Notes under the pieces: model-generated
The model's database searches: none
What the model saw: the letters and a program-made list of their open reading frames with translations, nothing else
Told to the model about the DNA's origin: nothing
Shown here: piece by piece, positions 60,460 through 64,000 of the stretch
Layout of the letters: each line of letters opens with the position of its first letter
How positions within the stretch are numbered: position 1 is the stretch's first letter
Translations under genes and position numbers: made by a program
Origin: Lithospermum erythrorhizon
Taxonomy: Eukaryota; Streptophyta; Magnoliopsida; Boraginales; Boraginaceae
DNA length: 64,000 nucleotides
Reading direction: 5' to 3'
Assembly: GCA_019722365.1 (NCBI GenBank)
Contig: JADFUC010002017.1
Coordinates: forward strand, 248,001 to 312,000

Positions 60460-63400
60460 ATGACACTCATCAATCATCTCCACCCCACCACCACCATCTC
60501 CCCAGCCAAGGTCCGCCACCACACCCCCACCCTCCACCCCACCCCCACCCCACCCTCCACCCCCGCCGCGAGACCTTCGAATACGGCCTCCTCCCAATCC
60601 CCAAACTCATCTTCTCCGACGGCACCCAAACCCTAACCCCCATCAAACACCTCCTCCTCTCCTCGTTGACTTCCCCCCGCGTTGACTCCACAATAATCTC
60701 CAATATCCTCCAGATATCGCCGCAACACGCGCGCCTCGTGATCGAGACGCTTACGTCAGTGCTGAACAATGACAATGATCCGCTTACGTCAGCTAATTTG
60801 GACGAGATCGAGGGGGTGGGAGTTGATGTGTTTGATTTGGTGGTGTTTTTGTATATTCAGAGCTATAAGAGACTGTTGCCTAAGGGACATAAAGACTCTG
60901 CTGCTGTTGCTGATGTTTGGCCTTCCACGTCAGCGTTCGACGGGTTTTTGTCCGCTCTTTCGCCTCTCCAGGTGCCTCGATTATTCGCTCGATTGATGTA
61001 TATTTATGTGTATTTATATAGGATATTGAATTGTAGAATGTTAGTGATATTGTGTTTTAGTTGATTTATAATGTTAATGATATTGTGTTTTAGTTGATTC
61101 GTAATGTTAATGATATTGATTTTTAGTTGATTCATAATGTTACTGATGTTATATATATAGTCCGAATAATCTGTTATAATTTGTGTGACACTCTATCTTA
61201 ATATGCCACTGGATTTATTTTTTACTTTAAAGGATATTGAATCTAATCATGTTAATGATGTTGATTCATAACATGTATATATGTCGCCTACGATATTGAA
61301 TGTAATCATGTTAATGAGAATTTATGTTGCTTTATAATGTTAAATGTTAATGATGTTGATTCATAATGTTAATGATATTGAATTTCAGTTGATTTATAAT
61401 GTTAATGTTAATGATGTTGATTCATAATGTTAATGATATTGAATTTTAGTTGATTTATAGTGTTAATGATGTTGAATCATAATGTTATTGATATTGAATT
61501 TGAGTTGATTTACAATGTTAATGATGTTGGTGTATAATCTTAATGATATGGAATTTTAGTTTTGCTTATTTTTTTGCAAATTCGTGTTTGATTGATGTTG
61601 TTCTGATTGTTTTTTGGTTTATTTTTTCATGATTATAAGCTCAATTTTGGAAAGTGAAAGGTGAGATAGGAATAAGTACCTGAACTAGTATTTACGATTA
61701 GGTTACGCCAGTAGGGATTGATGAATTATGTTAATCGTCATATATTCATCTAATCTCGTTTGGAGGGATTTATGAATTATGTTAATCGTCATATATTCAT
61801 CTAGTCAAATCTTATTGTTTTTATCAGTGTGTGCGATGAGTTACAAACGCTTGAGTTGTGATTTGTATGGCTATTCAATGTTGATTATTATGTTATTTCC
61901 TTCCTTTCGATCCAATCATAGGGGTTGTTAGCTTTGGTGTTTATATTAAACATATTATCCATATTTTATTGTCTTCTTACTATGAGTTCTTTTTACGTGC
62001 AGCTAGTAAGGAGTAACAGTAGAAGGTTTATTCCATCGCAAGCAGATGAAGAGGCACATCAGCTGTCATATTTGCAAAAACATCTAGGGAACATTCTCTC
62101 TCTTCTAGCAGATCCGGTGGAAGGCGAAGTCGAAGGCGAAGAATCACTGGTTTGTTAACTATGTGTATTCTTTGTGTACTGTCTATAGAAACCTACTGCA
62201 GTTAACATGAAATTTTTTAGCATATGTCTGTGCCAGTATGCAGTTTTTATTTGATATTCAATTTGATCATCTCTTCAAAATACACATCTGTGAAGAATTT
62301 GACTTTTGAAATTACTTGTGTAATTTTCAGTATAAGGTCGGCTCTGATTTTAATTAGTAATATTGGAATTGAACTTTGTGATGCTCTATGACTCTATCAT
62401 GATGTCATAAAAAATCTTTCACAATTACAAGAAAGGAAAAAGGGGAAGATAATTTCATGCAATTAAAGGTTATAATCTCCTACAACCACAACTGATGATC
62501 GTTGCCTGTTATGGCAGGTGTTAACAATGGAGAGATTAGAACACCTTTCATTCTTGATCTACTTTGGGGAAAAAGGTTCAGAGAGAACCTCATTGAGCCA
62601 GAATTTTCCATTTTTTGCCAATTCAGATCCTGATATGCCGGCTGTTCCTGTTCCTGCTGCTCAAGTTCACGAGTGGCTGCTTCAGAATATAGCCTCTGCC
62701 TTGGAACATATAACTGAGAGGTCTTCTGCAAGGGAAAATGGACCAAATAGTGCCTCTGATCCAGATGTTGCAATGACTGATGTTGGTGTGAATTCAACCA
62801 AAGCCTCGACGAGTGCAAGAGGGTCAAGCTTTATTGAGGGCATCTCTAAGTCATCGTATGTAAAGCAAGCATCTGATATGAAAAGCTGCTCCTTGAAAGT
62901 ATGTATAGTTGTCCTCAGAATGATTTACTATATAATGGGTATATTAGAAAAAGTTGCTAAAATTTAAATTCATATGCTGAAGTCAGCGAAGAGCTCAAAT
63001 TGTTCTTTTACTTTTTGTAGATTCTGAATTGCCATGAATCTGTGATCTATATTTTAGCACCTTTGAAGTATGCAACAATCTATGGATGTTCTGATGCAAC
63101 AATCGTTATTGGAGCTGTTGGCAAGGTAATTCGATCAAAGAACAAAATCTCACTATAAAGTTTGAAGCAGGTCTTAACTCTTAAAAATACACTAGTGAAT
63201 ATGATAATCAACATGATCCTTCTGATTATTTAATTCTTATTTTGTCTGAGACAGGTTTAATGTTTAATTGGTTAAGCATTATGTTGCGTTTATCTAATCT
63301 AACCTTTGAAGATCTCAACCAAATATTTATTTCCTTATTCTTCTCCAAGAGTTCACTTTTATTTATGCTTTTCACCTCTAATTCCTCTCCAACAGGCTGT

Positions 63401-64000
63401 GAGAGTTGAACATTGTGAACGTGTTCATGTAATTGTAGCAGCAAAACGAATTTCCATTGTCAATTGTCGTGAGTGTCTATTCTTTTTGGGGGTAAACCAG
63501 CAGCCTCTTGTTGTTGGAGATAACCACAAGTTACAGGTAACCTCAATTTTGCTTTTTGTTTAATACTCCATTATTATGCAACTTAACCTCTCATGATCTG
63601 TGATTTATTACAGCCCTCTCCTTATGCTGATTATTTCTGTTCTAGATAATAAGATTGCCCTAATATATTGTATATTTCTCATTATTGAGTATTCCACAGG
63701 TTGCTCCCTACAATACATTTTACTCACTGTTGGGTGAGCACTTGAAACAAGTTGGGATAGATCCTAATATCAATAAATGGGATGAACCGATTGCACTTGG
63801 AGTGGTTGATCCACATGATTCACTATCCCATCCAGCTGGTGTATCTGATGTCCAAACTGAGTCTGCCTCCAGAATAGACCCTGATCAATTCACTAATTTT
63901 CTGGTATGTATTTTTTAGTGTAGGAACTTGATAATGCAGTGAAGTCATAGCTTTTCCAGTGTTGTTTAAAGTCGATCGTTGATAACATTTCTCCTATCAA
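60460..64000 (+). CDS. TBCCD1: TBCC-domain protein (TBCCD1-like), partial at window end
   Basis: Six exons, all with phase-0 introns, are clear: up to 60971, 62003-62149, 62518-62898, 63021-63125, 63396-63536 and 63700-63903. The gene runs past the window. Exon 1 reads RRETFEYGLLPIPKLIF, then DLVVFLYIQSYKRLLPKGHK and DVWPSTSAFDGFLSAL. Exons 4-6 hold the TBCC beta-helix (HESVIYILAPLKYATIYGCS, VRVEHCERVHVIVAAKRISI, LGVNQQPLVVGDNHKLQVAP). TBCC-fold proteins act on tubulin or small GTPases; human TBCCD1 affects centrosome and Golgi position, and the plant role is less clear. Arabidopsis At3g57890 and At2g42230 are the relatives I recall. The conserved frame has no ATG: it is open only back to a stop at 60446, while the nearest ATG (60460) is in another frame, joined through a C-rich tract at 60480-60570. 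Confidence 0.85.
61036..61560 (+). repeat. Tandem repeats in intron 1 of the TBCC gene
   Basis: A 33-bp unit (TTGATTTATAATGTTAATGA followed by TATTGTGTTTTAG) repeats about three times at 61036-61145. A related unit of about 55 bp, made of two such half-units, repeats about four times at 61330-61560. The two blocks are separated by unrelated sequence. Confidence 0.8.

Overview
The window is nuclear DNA from a flowering plant, most likely an asterid and plausibly Solanaceae. Support comes from intron-containing plant genes, plant-type Tat, copia, LINE, MULE and Stowaway elements, and AT-rich intergenic DNA. No species can be named from the sequence alone. Most of the window is transposon debris around a few single-copy host genes.

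Layout. 1-5294: 3' half of a decayed Ty3/gypsy Tat-lineage retrotransposon (integrase end, tandem hairpin repeats, antisense ORF, 3' LTR). 6258-6810: probable solo LTR. 7985-8990: long-inverted-repeat element. 9127-9443: small tandem duplication. 11181-11327: possible tiny secreted-peptide ORF. 14330-19376: decayed L1-type LINE, minus strand. 19886-23128: non-autonomous copia-like LTR element. 23534-26513: second LINE, minus strand, with a perfect 19-bp target-site duplication. 26690-30177: OTU-domain deubiquitinase gene. 33430-35640: MULE transposase remnant. 37470-40426: leucine-rich-repeat receptor pseudokinase gene. 41484-46553: full-length but decayed copia element, minus strand, with a perfect TAATG target-site duplication. 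46797-47370: acyl-CoA oxidase pseudogene fragment. 48590-50134: NB-ARC gene without LRRs, minus strand. 51398-56512: second decayed copia element. 58586-59028: broken S-protein-homolog (S1 family) gene. 59805-59958: Stowaway MITE. 60460-64000+: TBCC-domain protein gene, cut by the window end.

The OTU, receptor pseudokinase and TBCC genes lie in the same order and orientation. From memory, their closest Arabidopsis relatives (At3g57810, At3g57830, At3g57890) also lie close together, so this looks like an ancestral gene block spread apart by transposons. The three genes share no obvious pathway. I found no clearly new multi-gene system. The most unusual signals are the covarying hairpin repeats near the left end, the overlapping upstream ORF on the OTU gene, the LRR-less NB-ARC gene, and the ATG-less, C-rich N-terminus of the TBCC gene.
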